A stretch of 9,196 nucleotides of DNA, taken from positions 1-9,196 of the forward strand of contig JAEWUR010000069.1 in NCBI GenBank assembly GCA_023397045.1. The letters are read 5' to 3'. The notes below the pieces were generated by a model. The model had not been told where the DNA came from. It did not search any database and saw only the letters and a program-made list of their open reading frames with translations. Source of the DNA: Planctomycetota bacterium. GTDB taxonomy: Bacteria > Planctomycetota > Planctomycetia > Pirellulales > Thermoguttaceae. This document shows, piece by piece, positions 1-7,098 of this stretch (the stretch's first letter is position 1; each line of letters starts with the position of its first letter). A program made the position numbers and the translations under genes.

Positions 1-691
1 TACACGCATTGGCACAAAGCAAGAGCAGAAACCCTCGCGTACCGACCAGTGTGCGAAGCGTTGCGCCGATTCGAGGTTTCGATTCCTGTCGCTGGGCCGG
101 ATCGTCTCGCCTATCCGCCGGCGGATCCTTCAAAACGAAGATGAGAAACAGCGCGTAGGCGATTCCACAGATTCCGAACAGTTGAAACGCCAATCGCCAT
201 CCAAACGAATCGGCCATCCAGCCGCCGAACCCACCGAGGACCGACCCGGCATAGGCGCCGCTCAGATGCAGGCCCGTCGCTCGTGATTGCGTCCGCCCGC
301 GATGGTATTGCACGATCAATGCCACGCCGGCGGGAATATAGAACGCCTCGCTGACGCCCATGACCGCGCGGGCGGTCAATAGCCATGCGAAACTCGGCGC
401 GAAGCCCGTGGCCAAGGTCGCCGTGGACCACGCAAGGAGGCTGAAAAAGATGACGCGCCGGCTGCCGAAACGATCGGCAATGAAACCGGCTACGGGACTG
501 CAAAACGCGTACACCCAAAGAAAAACCGACGAAAACAATCCGAAGCCGGCGTCGCTGATCAGAAGCTCCGCCTTGATCGGCCGACCCATCGTGACGATGA
601 GCTGGCGGTCGAGGTAGTTCAGCAGGGCGACGATCCAGAGCAGGGCAACCACCGTCCAGGCTGTTCTCATCATTCGGGGAGATTCGACCAT
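1..691 (-). CDS. MFS transporter, N-terminal part (cut by left window edge)
   Basis: This is the first 230 codons of a major facilitator superfamily permease; members usually have 400-450 residues, so roughly the first half is present. It would be a 12-helix inner-membrane secondary transporter. Helix 1 (about residues 11-24) runs into NYLDR (25-29), a signature seen in spinster-like and anion:cation symporter branches. The helix 2-3 loop carries MFS motif A (G69, D73, R74, G76, R78, R79). Helix 4 begins with R108 in a motif-B-like RAVMG segment. Further hydrophobic segments lie near 141-158 and 167-186, followed by the polar central loop (KDPPADR, 188-194). The ATG at 689-691 is chosen because the hydrophobic helix follows at once; an ATG 18 bases downstream (7th codon) is the alternative. 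No strong ribosome site is visible. It follows the lyase gene by 78 bases that contain a hairpin. Uptake of a sugar acid for the lyase is inferred from position only. Confidence 0.9.
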   Translation of the reverse strand, partial: MVESPRMMRTAWTVVALLWIVALLNYLDRQLIVTMGRPIKAELLISDAGFGLFSSVFLWVYAFCSPVAGFIADRFGSRRVIFFSLLAWSTATLATGFAPSFAWLLTARAVMGVSEAFYIPAGVALIVQYHRGRTQSRATGLHLSGAYAGSVLGGFGGWMADSFGWRLAFQLFGICGIAYALFLIFVLKDPPADRRDDPAQRQESKPRIGATLRTLVGTRGFLLLLCANAC

Positions 692-730
692 AGTGATTCG
701 GCTTTGATGTTCATTTTTCTGGTGCTAGCT

Positions 731-769
731 GCCCTCACCCCCTGCCCCTCTCCCGGAAGGAGAGGGGAG
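731..769. repeat. GC-rich hairpin element, possible terminator or dispersed repeat
   Basis: A perfect 9-bp inverted repeat (745-753 pairing with 759-767, loop CGGAA) sits immediately after the stop codon of the lyase gene. It is preceded on the plus strand by a C-rich run, CCCTCACCCCCTG. No T-tract follows on the minus strand, so it is not a textbook intrinsic terminator. The composition resembles short 'CCCTCTCCC...GGGAGAGGGG' elements that I recall as dispersed in intergenic DNA of planctomycetes and other high-GC bacteria; that likeness is from memory, not from a search. It could attenuate transcription into the MFS gene or protect the 3' end of the upstream mRNA. Confidence 0.6.
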
Positions 770-1678
770 TTACATGATCCAATCGAAAAAGCCGATGGAC
801 GTGAGCGCGCAATGCAAGTCGTCGTATTCTTGCTTTGTCAATGGAGGGACCGGCAATCGGGGTGGGCCGCAATCATGGCCAATCATGGTCATGACGGCCT
901 TCTGGCTCGCCATGCTTCGATATTTCAGGATGACGCGAACCATTTCGCAGGAGCGACGTTGCCAAAGACGTGCGTCATCGAGATTGCCCTGGGCCACCGC
1001 ATCCAAGATATGCCGGTAGATCGGCGCGGCATAGTTGTAGGTGCTGCCCACCGCGCCGGTCGCCCCCATCGCAAGCCCGGCCAGCAGCATTTCGTCAACG
1101 CCGTGGAGAATTTCATAACGCCCGTCGAAGGCGCCGATGCAACCCATCAATTCCTGCATCGTCGGGGCCGTATATTTGATGCCGGCCAGCGTGGGCATCC
1201 GGTCGGCGGCTGCATGAAGAAAATCGACCATGCTAATGCCGACGCCCGTCATGTGCGGAACGTGGTAGTAATAGAATGGCGTGTCGGGCGCCCCGGCGGC
1301 AATCTCGGCCATGCAGGCAGCCAGCGTCTCGGCGTTGTCCGGCTTGAAATAACTCGGCGGCGTAGCCGAAATGGCCGTTGCGCCAATCTGCTGTGCATGG
1401 GCGGCCAATTGGCGTGCCTCGAACAAGCTGTTGTGGCCTGCCTGCACGATGACGGGCATCCGTCCACCGGCGGCCTGCACGAACGCCTCGGCGGCCGCGC
1501 GGCGTTCCTCACCCGTGAGCGATACGCCCTCGCCCGTGCTGCCGACGACGTACAGCCCTGCAATTCCCTGTTGATGCAAAAAGTCCACCATCGACGGCAC
1601 GCGGTCCAACCGCAACGTGCCGTCCTGGTTCATGGGCGAAAACGTTGCCGCAATCAATCCGTTCAGTCTTTTGTTCAT
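770..1678 (-). CDS. N-acetylneuraminate lyase-type class I aldolase (DHDPS/NAL superfamily)
   Basis: A cytoplasmic TIM-barrel aldolase that uses a Schiff-base lysine to cleave a 2-keto-3-deoxy sugar acid to pyruvate and an aldose, as N-acetylneuraminate lyase does. Residues are numbered here from a TTG at 1690; subtract 4 for the ATG at 1678. The carboxylate-binding loop GSTGEG is at 50-55, the catalytic tyrosine is Y142 in YYYHVP, and the lysine is K172 in GIKYT. After the YxxP turn it reads HMTG, with no arginine as in dihydrodipicolinate synthases (YNVPxR). The YYYH-P-TGV pattern is instead close to animal-type N-acetylneuraminate lyases. The ATG gives 302 residues, normal for the family. 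AAGGA (1693-1697) lies 14 bases from the ATG and 2 bases from the TTG, so the ATG is preferred but not certain. It begins 21 bases after the propeller gene. Other keto-deoxy sugar acids are possible substrates, so no symbol is given. Confidence 0.88.
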   Translation of the reverse strand: MNKRLNGLIAATFSPMNQDGTLRLDRVPSMVDFLHQQGIAGLYVVGSTGEGVSLTGEERRAAAEAFVQAAGGRMPVIVQAGHNSLFEARQLAAHAQQIGATAISATPPSYFKPDNAETLAACMAEIAAGAPDTPFYYYHVPHMTGVGISMVDFLHAAADRMPTLAGIKYTAPTMQELMGCIGAFDGRYEILHGVDEMLLAGLAMGATGAVGSTYNYAAPIYRHILDAVAQGNLDDARLWQRRSCEMVRVILKYRSMASQKAVMTMIGHDCGPPRLPVPPLTKQEYDDLHCALTSIGFFDWIM

Positions 1679-1692
1679 GACTAAGGTCAATA

Positions 1693-1697
1693 TCCTT
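1693..1697 (-). promoter_or_regulatory. Shine-Dalgarno-like site of the lyase gene
   Basis: AAGGA on the minus strand, just past the TGA of the upstream propeller gene. It lies 14 bases from the ATG at 1678 and only 2 bases from an in-frame TTG at 1690. Neither spacing is ideal, so the exact start remains open; the difference is four residues. Confidence 0.5.
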
Positions 1698-1699
1698 TT

Positions 1700-3160
1700 T
1701 CAGGGTAGAAACTCAAATGCAAAAAGCGTGGACTTGCGAAGCTCGAACTTCAAGCGGATCGGCTTGCCCACAAACGTTGATAAATCGGCGTTGTGCCATG
1801 CGGCCGGTTCACGAGTGACGTCGTCGACGATGGCATGGCATTGGTCGAGCGAAAAACCATCGGCGTCGAGCACCTCGACGCGAACCGACCCGCCCTTGGC
1901 ATCGGCGGTGATACCAAGACTCTTTCCGGTACACATGACCGGTTGCGTAACGATCGTGCTAGGTTGGTCATCGTTCTCGGGCTGCATCCCGGCAAATCCG
2001 TCGGGCCGAAGCGTCGCCAAGGCCAGTGAGCCGTCGCGCCAATTCGTGTGCGGACCGTTGCCCGCGCCATAATACAAACGGATTTCGTTCTCCAGAAACA
2101 CGGGATACGCCGCGGCATAGACCGTGCCCCAGTCATAATCGCCGGTCGTTTCCGAATTGGCGATCAGCGGCACGCCCTCGTCGATCCGCTCCCAGTGGAT
2201 GGCGTCGGGACTCGATGCCAATTCGCAAAAGACCCGGTCCGACTGCGTGTCGAAGATCATCACGAGCCCGAGATAGACGTCGGCGTAGGGAAAAACGACC
2301 ATCGCATACGTCTGCTTGGTGGGCGAGGTGCCGCGAAGGATCTCTTCGGCTTGGCTCCAATGAATGAAATCCTTGCTCTCGGTGCGAGCGACGATCCGTT
2401 CTCCTTGATATCCGCCACCGCTCCAGTTGCGCGTGATGCCGACGTAGCATTGCGATTGCGGACACCAGAAGGCGTTGTTGTGCGTGTCGGCGATGGCATT
2501 GACCTCGGGACATTCGGCCGGTTCGGTCCAGTGGATTCCGTCGGCCGAGAATCCATACGTCAGGCCGGTGAAGAGCTTGTAGCGCCGAGCGGGATCCTTT
2601 TCGCGAGAATCAAGAAAGATGCCCGCGCCATGCGGCCCGATGTCAACGATGTTGCACGGCTTTCCCTTCCACTTGCGAATCTCCATTTCCGGCTTCGTCC
2701 AATGCAGGCCGTCTTCCGAGGTGGCGTAACAGATTCCCATTTCACGCTGCCACCGGCCTTCCTTCTTCAGTTGATCGCTGACGGCCCAGTAGGTCGTGTC
2801 AGCGCGTTCCTCGCGAGGCGTGGTCTCAACCGCCGAGTCGATCACGAACGGACTGTACCAGCACTTGTATTGTTTCTCTTTTTCGTCATAAATCACGTTC
2901 GCATAGAGGTTGTCGAACCGCACCTCCCAAGGCTTGTCTTGGACGAACAGCGGATTGGCGGCAGATTTTGTCGCCTTGCCGACGACAAGCTTGACTCCTG
3001 CCGCATCGTCAATGACACGACCGTCCAGCAGCACATACTTTGCGCGATGAAGCGGCGAAGCGGGGTCCGTATCTGCTCCTTCAAGCAGCCAACAGAATAA
3101 CAAGGTCGTTGAAAAAACAATCGACTTTGCGATCGCACGATAGAAGTAGCCTATTCTCAT
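1700..3160 (-). CDS. Exported five-bladed beta-propeller protein, GH32/GH43-like (propeller 1)
   Basis: A 486-residue secreted protein of the glycoside-hydrolase-like propeller type; probably acts on, or binds, a carbohydrate outside the cytoplasm. From the ATG at 3160, residues 1-29 form a signal peptide (basic MRIGYFYRAIAK, then a hydrophobic stretch SIVFSTTLLFCWLL). DKPWE (75-79) is shared with propeller 2. Asp-box-like turns recur at 146-154 (SEDGLHW), 204-211 (SADGIHW), 261-268 (SKDFIHW) and 316-323 (SPDAIHW), as expected for blades. The last ~90 residues form the beta module found in both other propellers, ending LFAFEFLP. A GTG at 3199 overlapping the preceding TAG is also in frame, but it puts 13 polar residues before the signal and has no ribosome site; GGAG lies 10 bases before the ATG. 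It is the most divergent of the three paralogues. Hydrolase activity is unproven; I cannot assign catalytic acids. Confidence 0.85.
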   Translation of the reverse strand: MRIGYFYRAIAKSIVFSTTLLFCWLLEGADTDPASPLHRAKYVLLDGRVIDDAAGVKLVVGKATKSAANPLFVQDKPWEVRFDNLYANVIYDEKEKQYKCWYSPFVIDSAVETTPREERADTTYWAVSDQLKKEGRWQREMGICYATSEDGLHWTKPEMEIRKWKGKPCNIVDIGPHGAGIFLDSREKDPARRYKLFTGLTYGFSADGIHWTEPAECPEVNAIADTHNNAFWCPQSQCYVGITRNWSGGGYQGERIVARTESKDFIHWSQAEEILRGTSPTKQTYAMVVFPYADVYLGLVMIFDTQSDRVFCELASSPDAIHWERIDEGVPLIANSETTGDYDWGTVYAAAYPVFLENEIRLYYGAGNGPHTNWRDGSLALATLRPDGFAGMQPENDDQPSTIVTQPVMCTGKSLGITADAKGGSVRVEVLDADGFSLDQCHAIVDDVTREPAAWHNADLSTFVGKPIRLKFELRKSTLFAFEFLP

Positions 3161-3170
3161 TGCTGCAATG

Positions 3171-3174
3171 CTCC
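3171..3174 (-). promoter_or_regulatory. Ribosome-binding site deciding the start of propeller 1
   Basis: GGAG on the minus strand, 10 bases before the ATG at 3160. The competing GTG at 3199 has no such site. The ATG is also the start that places the hydrophobic signal sequence at the N-terminus. Confidence 0.5.
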
Positions 3175-3198
3175 GGTTTTCTGGGATTCTCCGTATCA

Positions 3199-4257
3199 CT
3201 AGGCAAAAACAGTGTCGTATAGAGACTCGATATTCTGCGTCGGCACATCAGATTGCAGCACGTGACTAGGCGCCAGAATGAAACCACCGCCCGGTCCGAA
3301 CGCACCAATCATCCGGCGAACTTCCTGGGCGACGTCGGCGGCAGTGCCATGCGGCAGAGTGTGTTGCGTATCGATCGATCCGTGAAACGTGAGTTTTGCG
3401 CCGTAGGTCCGTTTCAGATGAAGCGGGTCCATTCCCCGAGCACGGACCTGAATAGGATCGAGAATGTCAACTCCCAACTCGATGAGGCGTCCGATCAACG
3501 GTTCAATGGCGCCGCAACTATGAAACATGACCTTTGCCCCATGGCGATGGCCCAACTCGATCAGCTTTGCCAACCGCGGTGCAATGTATCGATCGAAGGA
3601 AGCCGGACTCATCAGGAGCCGGTCTTGCATGGCCAAGTCGTCTGCAATACGAAATATGTCGATCCGGCCGTCGGCAGCCAATAACATGCGGTCATAATAG
3701 CCGAGATAGAAATCCGTAAAACGGTCCGCCAAAAGATCGTACAGCTCGGGTGACGACGACATGTCCGTCAGCAGGTTGTCAAAACCGCGAAGGAATGTGA
3801 GATGCTGAAACACACTAGCGCCGCTCGCCATGATCGCCAGGTCTTCCCATGGTTCCAGCCGGTGACCGAAATCGGAAAAGTCGAACCAGTCGGCATCGGG
3901 CCAACAGTGCCGCTCCAAATCCTGGATGGTCCGAGCGGATGCCAAAGCAAATTCACAAAACGATTCTTCGACGCCGGTGGCCGTATGCATCGATCGAGTG
4001 CGCCACCCTAAATAATTCTCTTTCACACCATCCGGACGAATGGTTTCCTTGGGGATCGGTCCGTGGTAAACCGGATCGACCACCCCGCGAATATCAACGA
4101 TATCCACGTGCAGTCGTTCCAGCAGTTCGCGATGGGTCTCTATGTGGAAATATTCCATCAGGCGTGCAAAGGTCTCGGCATTCGCGCTGAAATCCATAGG
4201 CGTCCGATCGGCTTCTTCATGCCCAATCGCAGCCAGAACACGTTGCCGCGGCGTCAT
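3199..4257 (-). CDS. Uroporphyrinogen decarboxylase (URO-D) superfamily protein, methyltransferase-like
   Basis: A 352-residue cytoplasmic protein without a signal peptide. The opening MTPRQRV-AAIGHEEADRTP (1-20) is the usual start of URO-D-superfamily proteins that are not haem enzymes. The superfamily also holds corrinoid- and cobalamin-dependent methyltransferases such as MtaA, MtbA and CmuA, which bind zinc through HxC...C. Here H246-S-C248 matches the first two ligands. The segment where the third cysteine would fall reads APSHVLQSDVP (329-339), with no cysteine, although H332 could substitute. DD at 206-207 and the FHGSID turn (291-296) are typical of the fold. AAGGG (4264-4268) lies 6 bases before the ATG. 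It starts 33 bases after the metallohydrolase gene and its stop precedes propeller 1 by 38 bases. Haem synthesis is unlikely in this context; a methyl-transfer or demethylation step on the locus substrate is an inference. Confidence 0.85.
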   Translation of the reverse strand: MTPRQRVLAAIGHEEADRTPMDFSANAETFARLMEYFHIETHRELLERLHVDIVDIRGVVDPVYHGPIPKETIRPDGVKENYLGWRTRSMHTATGVEESFCEFALASARTIQDLERHCWPDADWFDFSDFGHRLEPWEDLAIMASGASVFQHLTFLRGFDNLLTDMSSSPELYDLLADRFTDFYLGYYDRMLLAADGRIDIFRIADDLAMQDRLLMSPASFDRYIAPRLAKLIELGHRHGAKVMFHSCGAIEPLIGRLIELGVDILDPIQVRARGMDPLHLKRTYGAKLTFHGSIDTQHTLPHGTAADVAQEVRRMIGAFGPGGGFILAPSHVLQSDVPTQNIESLYDTVFA

Positions 4258-4263
4258 CGGTAT

Positions 4264-4268
4264 CCCTT
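4264..4268 (-). promoter_or_regulatory. Ribosome-binding site of the URO-D-like gene
   Basis: AAGGG, within AAAAGGGATA on the minus strand, 6 bases before the ATG at 4257. It lies in the 32-base gap after the metallohydrolase stop codon and supports this start. Confidence 0.6.
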
Positions 4269-4289
4269 TTGGTGTGCGCTCTCAACATG

Positions 4290-5450
4290 TCAATGATCCT
4301 TGCTCACCCAAATCGGACTCGTCCATGCTCGATGTCCGTTGGACAATATCACGCGGCCATAGTACCACACCGCCGTTTGGGCGGGCTGATCGTCGGCTGT
4401 CAACGTGCCGGATGTGCCGTTGACGTTCTTTTGCCAAACGACGTGGTTGTTTTTGAGGATTTCCAGGCGGAGGACATCCTGTTCGCCAGCCGCGGATAGC
4501 TCGATCGTCAACGGCTTGTCGGTTTTGAACTCCTCGCCCATCACATGGCCGTTGATTGCAAAACCAAGGTCAACGCGATCGCGGCTGACGGCGTATACGC
4601 GGCGCTGCCGGATGGCATCGAAAATGGCCTCGCGGGTCAGCTCCTTCGCCAGCACGGCCGTTTTTGCTTTCAAACCCGGCTCGCAACTGTGCGTATCGTT
4701 GACGCCCAGGAACCCCAAGCGGTAGCCTTGGGCCAGCGCATCCTGAACCCAGCAGCCAGTGACGCCTTTTTGGTTCGGATGCTGGCGGGGCGTGGTGGAG
4801 CCTTCATACCAACATTCCGCCAGTCCGCCCGGATTGCCGGTGGTTCCGGCCATCTCGACGTTCATTTCGACCTGGGGATCGTGAAAACTCCAATCCGCTC
4901 GGCAATCGCCGAGGCTTGGGTGGGCTGCATGCACGATTCCGCCCGACTCGCGAACGCTGGAGAAGAACCGATCGTAGTCGACAAAAAAGCGGTCCGGCCG
5001 TTCGCGCCAAGGTTCATTCGGATTCTTCTTCAACACCGACGGCGCCGCGTAGACGGGTCGATCGGAAAGATCGGGAAACAGCACAACGCGATGCCCTTTC
5101 TCCTCGTCCGACCATTCATACCCGAGCAAAGTCACAAATCGGCCGGGCTTCTCAAACCGCCGGGCGACCTGTTGCAGTTCCTTCCATTTGGCGTCGGAAA
5201 TGTATTCCGCATGGTCTGTCAGCGCCAAGAAGTCCAGTTTCATCACATCGCGCCCATACCGATAATAATCGTCCGGCGTTTGGCGTTTGGGGTTTTCGTT
5301 GTTCTGCGTGCCGTCCGAGAAACTGCTATGACCGTGCAGGTCACCCCAGTAGATCGGGTAGCCCTGTCGATCAGCGGCAAATATCCCATGCCCCGATACG
5401 ATCGAGATCACGCCTAGGCCAACGGTAATAATCAAACAAGACGTTTTCAT
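4290..5450 (-). CDS. Exported PHP-type metallohydrolase, CehA/McbA (DUF3604-like) family
   Basis: A 386-residue secreted member of the PHP-fold metallohydrolases, the group containing the carbaryl hydrolases CehA and McbA; it probably cleaves an ester, carbamate or phosphoester, with the natural substrate unknown. Residues 1-26 are a signal peptide (MKTSCLIITVGLGVISIVSG...FAA). Likely metal ligands appear in order: GDLHGHS (H39, H41) with SDG at 45-47, LTDH (D79, H80), YEWS (E112), GHRVVLF (H120), HAAHP (H174, H177) and NDTHS (D252, H254). The metal-site motifs therefore look complete. The segment RQRRVYAVSRDRVDL (281-295) and the following beta-rich end, to about 380, match the usual C-terminal part of these proteins. 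The gene begins 15 bases after propeller 2 and ends 32 bases before the URO-D-like gene, so co-transcription is likely. The ribosome site is weak (GAAGCG directly before the ATG). Confidence 0.88.
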   Translation of the reverse strand: MKTSCLIITVGLGVISIVSGHGIFAADRQGYPIYWGDLHGHSSFSDGTQNNENPKRQTPDDYYRYGRDVMKLDFLALTDHAEYISDAKWKELQQVARRFEKPGRFVTLLGYEWSDEEKGHRVVLFPDLSDRPVYAAPSVLKKNPNEPWRERPDRFFVDYDRFFSSVRESGGIVHAAHPSLGDCRADWSFHDPQVEMNVEMAGTTGNPGGLAECWYEGSTTPRQHPNQKGVTGCWVQDALAQGYRLGFLGVNDTHSCEPGLKAKTAVLAKELTREAIFDAIRQRRVYAVSRDRVDLGFAINGHVMGEEFKTDKPLTIELSAAGEQDVLRLEILKNNHVVWQKNVNGTSGTLTADDQPAQTAVWYYGRVILSNGHRAWTSPIWVSKDH

Positions 5451-5465
5451 CGCTTCATGGGCCGA

Positions 5466-7034
5466 TCAAGGTTGAATCTGGAACGCAAAAAGGGTTGCAT
5501 TTTGCAGATAGATTCGCAACTGGATGGTCATTCCCCGCAGTTCGCTCAGGTTCCTTTTTGATTTCCACGTTGGCTCCAGACGCAACGCGTCGACATTTCT
5601 TGTCCTGGATTGCCTCGCCGTGAAACCCTCGATGGTGGAGCCCTTCGCGTCAAGCACCTCGACCGCGACGGCTCCCTGTTGTGCCTCCACGTTAAGCAGC
5701 AGACGTCCGCCGTTCAGTTGGAAGGGTTTTGTCGTGACGGAGCCCGTTTCCTTGTTCGCTTGCAGTCCGACGAAACGATCCAAGGGAAGCGTCGCCAATC
5801 CGATCGACGGCTTGCGCGGTGCATACCAATGCCGTTCGCGGTAACCGGTATAATAGATCCAGTGTTTGTCTTGCCAAGTTACGATATTCGAGGCCTGGAC
5901 CACCATGTCTTTGTCGAAACTGCCGTTCGGACCGCGCGGCACCAGCGGCTGTTCGGCATAGACCCATTGCAGGTCCCAGTTGGCGCCGTCGCGGCACGGT
6001 GCGATGTAGAAGTTCATCACGTCGCGTTCGTGCCGAGTCTGATAATCCAGGTTTTCATTTTTAACTTTGAGCGACGCGCCGGGCGTTTCGTCGGGCCATT
6101 CATAAACCATCATCAGTCCGAAATGAATCCCTTCGTAGATCCAATCGGTCATGCCGTAAATCTGGCGCCGCCGGAACTCCTCGGGCCCCTCGCGGTCAAA
6201 ACACCACTCTCGGACGGTTTTCCAGTCCGTCGGATTGGCTTTGACGTCGGGATTGACCATGACGCGACAGCCGCGAATCTCGGAACCGTCGCGGCCGAAA
6301 TCGGTGCGAGTTAGCAGCCGATAGGTTTTCGCCCCTTCGTCCCAGAGCAACTGGTTATAGGTATCCGACGCACGGCCGGTCACCGGCTCGCCGTTGTTGT
6401 AACGCGTCCAGTGGATTCCGTCGGGCGAATGAGCGATGGCCGCGCAAATTTGCGGTACCGGACCATAGCACGCTTTGTAGCGATGTTCGGGATCGGTTTC
6501 ACGTGAGTCCAGGAAGCAGGTAAACCCGTCGCCGAAGTATCCGATAATGTTATTCTCTTTCCCGCGCCAGTCCAGCGGCGCACCTTCGCGCGGACTAAAG
6601 ACTTCATCCGATCCCAGCTCTTTCAGGCGATCGATGCTGAAATCGAAAATCCCCAATTCCGGCTTGCACCAATGCAGGCCGTCGTCCGATTCGGCATAAG
6701 CCACGGCATACGCCCAGGGATGATACCACATGCGAAATCGTTCGCCGTCGTGCAAGACCGTTCCGTAAAAACCGAACAGATCGTCCTCCCACGGTTTGTC
6801 GGCCGTCATGACCGGCTGTCCGTCGTTGGCCTTGGTCACGGTTCCCAGAATCCGACGGACGTTTTCTGTTTCAGCGACGGCGTAATCATCGACCAGAAGT
6901 TGTTTTTGGAGGTCAATCTCGCATCGATGGCTGGGCGTCGCCTCGCCGTATGCGGCAAGGGCCGAGACTACGAACGTAAGCAACAGCAGCGACGTTTGCA
7001 GTGTGGCGCTGACGCGGCAATGAATGCGCGGCAT
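5466..7034 (-). CDS. Exported five-bladed beta-propeller protein, GH32/GH43-like (propeller 2)
   Basis: A complete 522-residue secreted propeller protein. Residues 1-30 form a signal peptide (SLLLLTFVVSALAAYG, cleavage near ALA or AYG). LLVDDY (46-51) is the entry strand I associate with planctomycete propeller proteins of this type. DKPWE is at 79-83. Asp-box-like turns are at 115-122 (ESDDGLHW), 202-209 (HSPDGIHW) and 347-353 (CRDGANW). SFDKDM (372-377) and HWIYYTGY (391-398) are near-identical in propeller 3. From about 410 (SIGLATLPLDRF) it passes into the shared beta module that ends LFAFQIQP, with no sorting tail, so this copy is probably periplasmic or released. It follows the PKD gene by 64 bases and is followed by the metallohydrolase after 15. 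Role by family: glycoside hydrolase or carbohydrate-binding propeller; substrate and catalytic residues cannot be read from sequence alone. Confidence 0.87.
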   Translation of the reverse strand: MPRIHCRVSATLQTSLLLLTFVVSALAAYGEATPSHRCEIDLQKQLLVDDYAVAETENVRRILGTVTKANDGQPVMTADKPWEDDLFGFYGTVLHDGERFRMWYHPWAYAVAYAESDDGLHWCKPELGIFDFSIDRLKELGSDEVFSPREGAPLDWRGKENNIIGYFGDGFTCFLDSRETDPEHRYKACYGPVPQICAAIAHSPDGIHWTRYNNGEPVTGRASDTYNQLLWDEGAKTYRLLTRTDFGRDGSEIRGCRVMVNPDVKANPTDWKTVREWCFDREGPEEFRRRQIYGMTDWIYEGIHFGLMMVYEWPDETPGASLKVKNENLDYQTRHERDVMNFYIAPCRDGANWDLQWVYAEQPLVPRGPNGSFDKDMVVQASNIVTWQDKHWIYYTGYRERHWYAPRKPSIGLATLPLDRFVGLQANKETGSVTTKPFQLNGGRLLLNVEAQQGAVAVEVLDAKGSTIEGFTARQSRTRNVDALRLEPTWKSKRNLSELRGMTIQLRIYLQNATLFAFQIQP

Positions 7035-7098
7035 AATCGATCTTTCGTTGAATCCTGCGGCTTTTTCAAAAACTGGGAACCGGGCCTTGACTCGGCGG

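Noticed and set aside
111..518. A 135-codon minus-strand frame inside the MFS gene
   Set aside because: It is out of frame with the MFS reading frame and arginine-rich; the true frame gives helices and MFS motif A and is open to the left edge.
704..1684. A 326-codon open frame on the plus strand opposite the lyase
   Set aside because: Antisense to a strongly conserved aldolase; the predicted protein is low in motif content, and its first codons run through the intergenic hairpin.
2048..3100. A 350-codon open frame on the plus strand opposite propeller 1
   Set aside because: Its product is rich in R, A, G and V without recognisable motifs, and it lies entirely antisense to a gene with clear domain motifs; such mirror frames are expected in GC-rich DNA.
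3161..3199. GTG at 3199 overlapping the upstream TAG as a translationally coupled start of propeller 1
   Set aside because: It would put 13 polar residues before the signal peptide and has no ribosome site; the ATG at 3160 fits better. Coupling is not excluded.
4545..5417. A 290-codon open frame on the plus strand opposite the metallohydrolase
   Set aside because: Antisense to an intact PHP-type gene with all metal-site motifs; no family resemblance in the translated product.
7035..7098. Possible terminator or promoter in the 64-base gap between the PKD gene and propeller 2
   Set aside because: No stable hairpin followed by a T-tract and no convincing -35/-10 pair; only an A/T-rich TTTTTGAAAAA palindrome is present.
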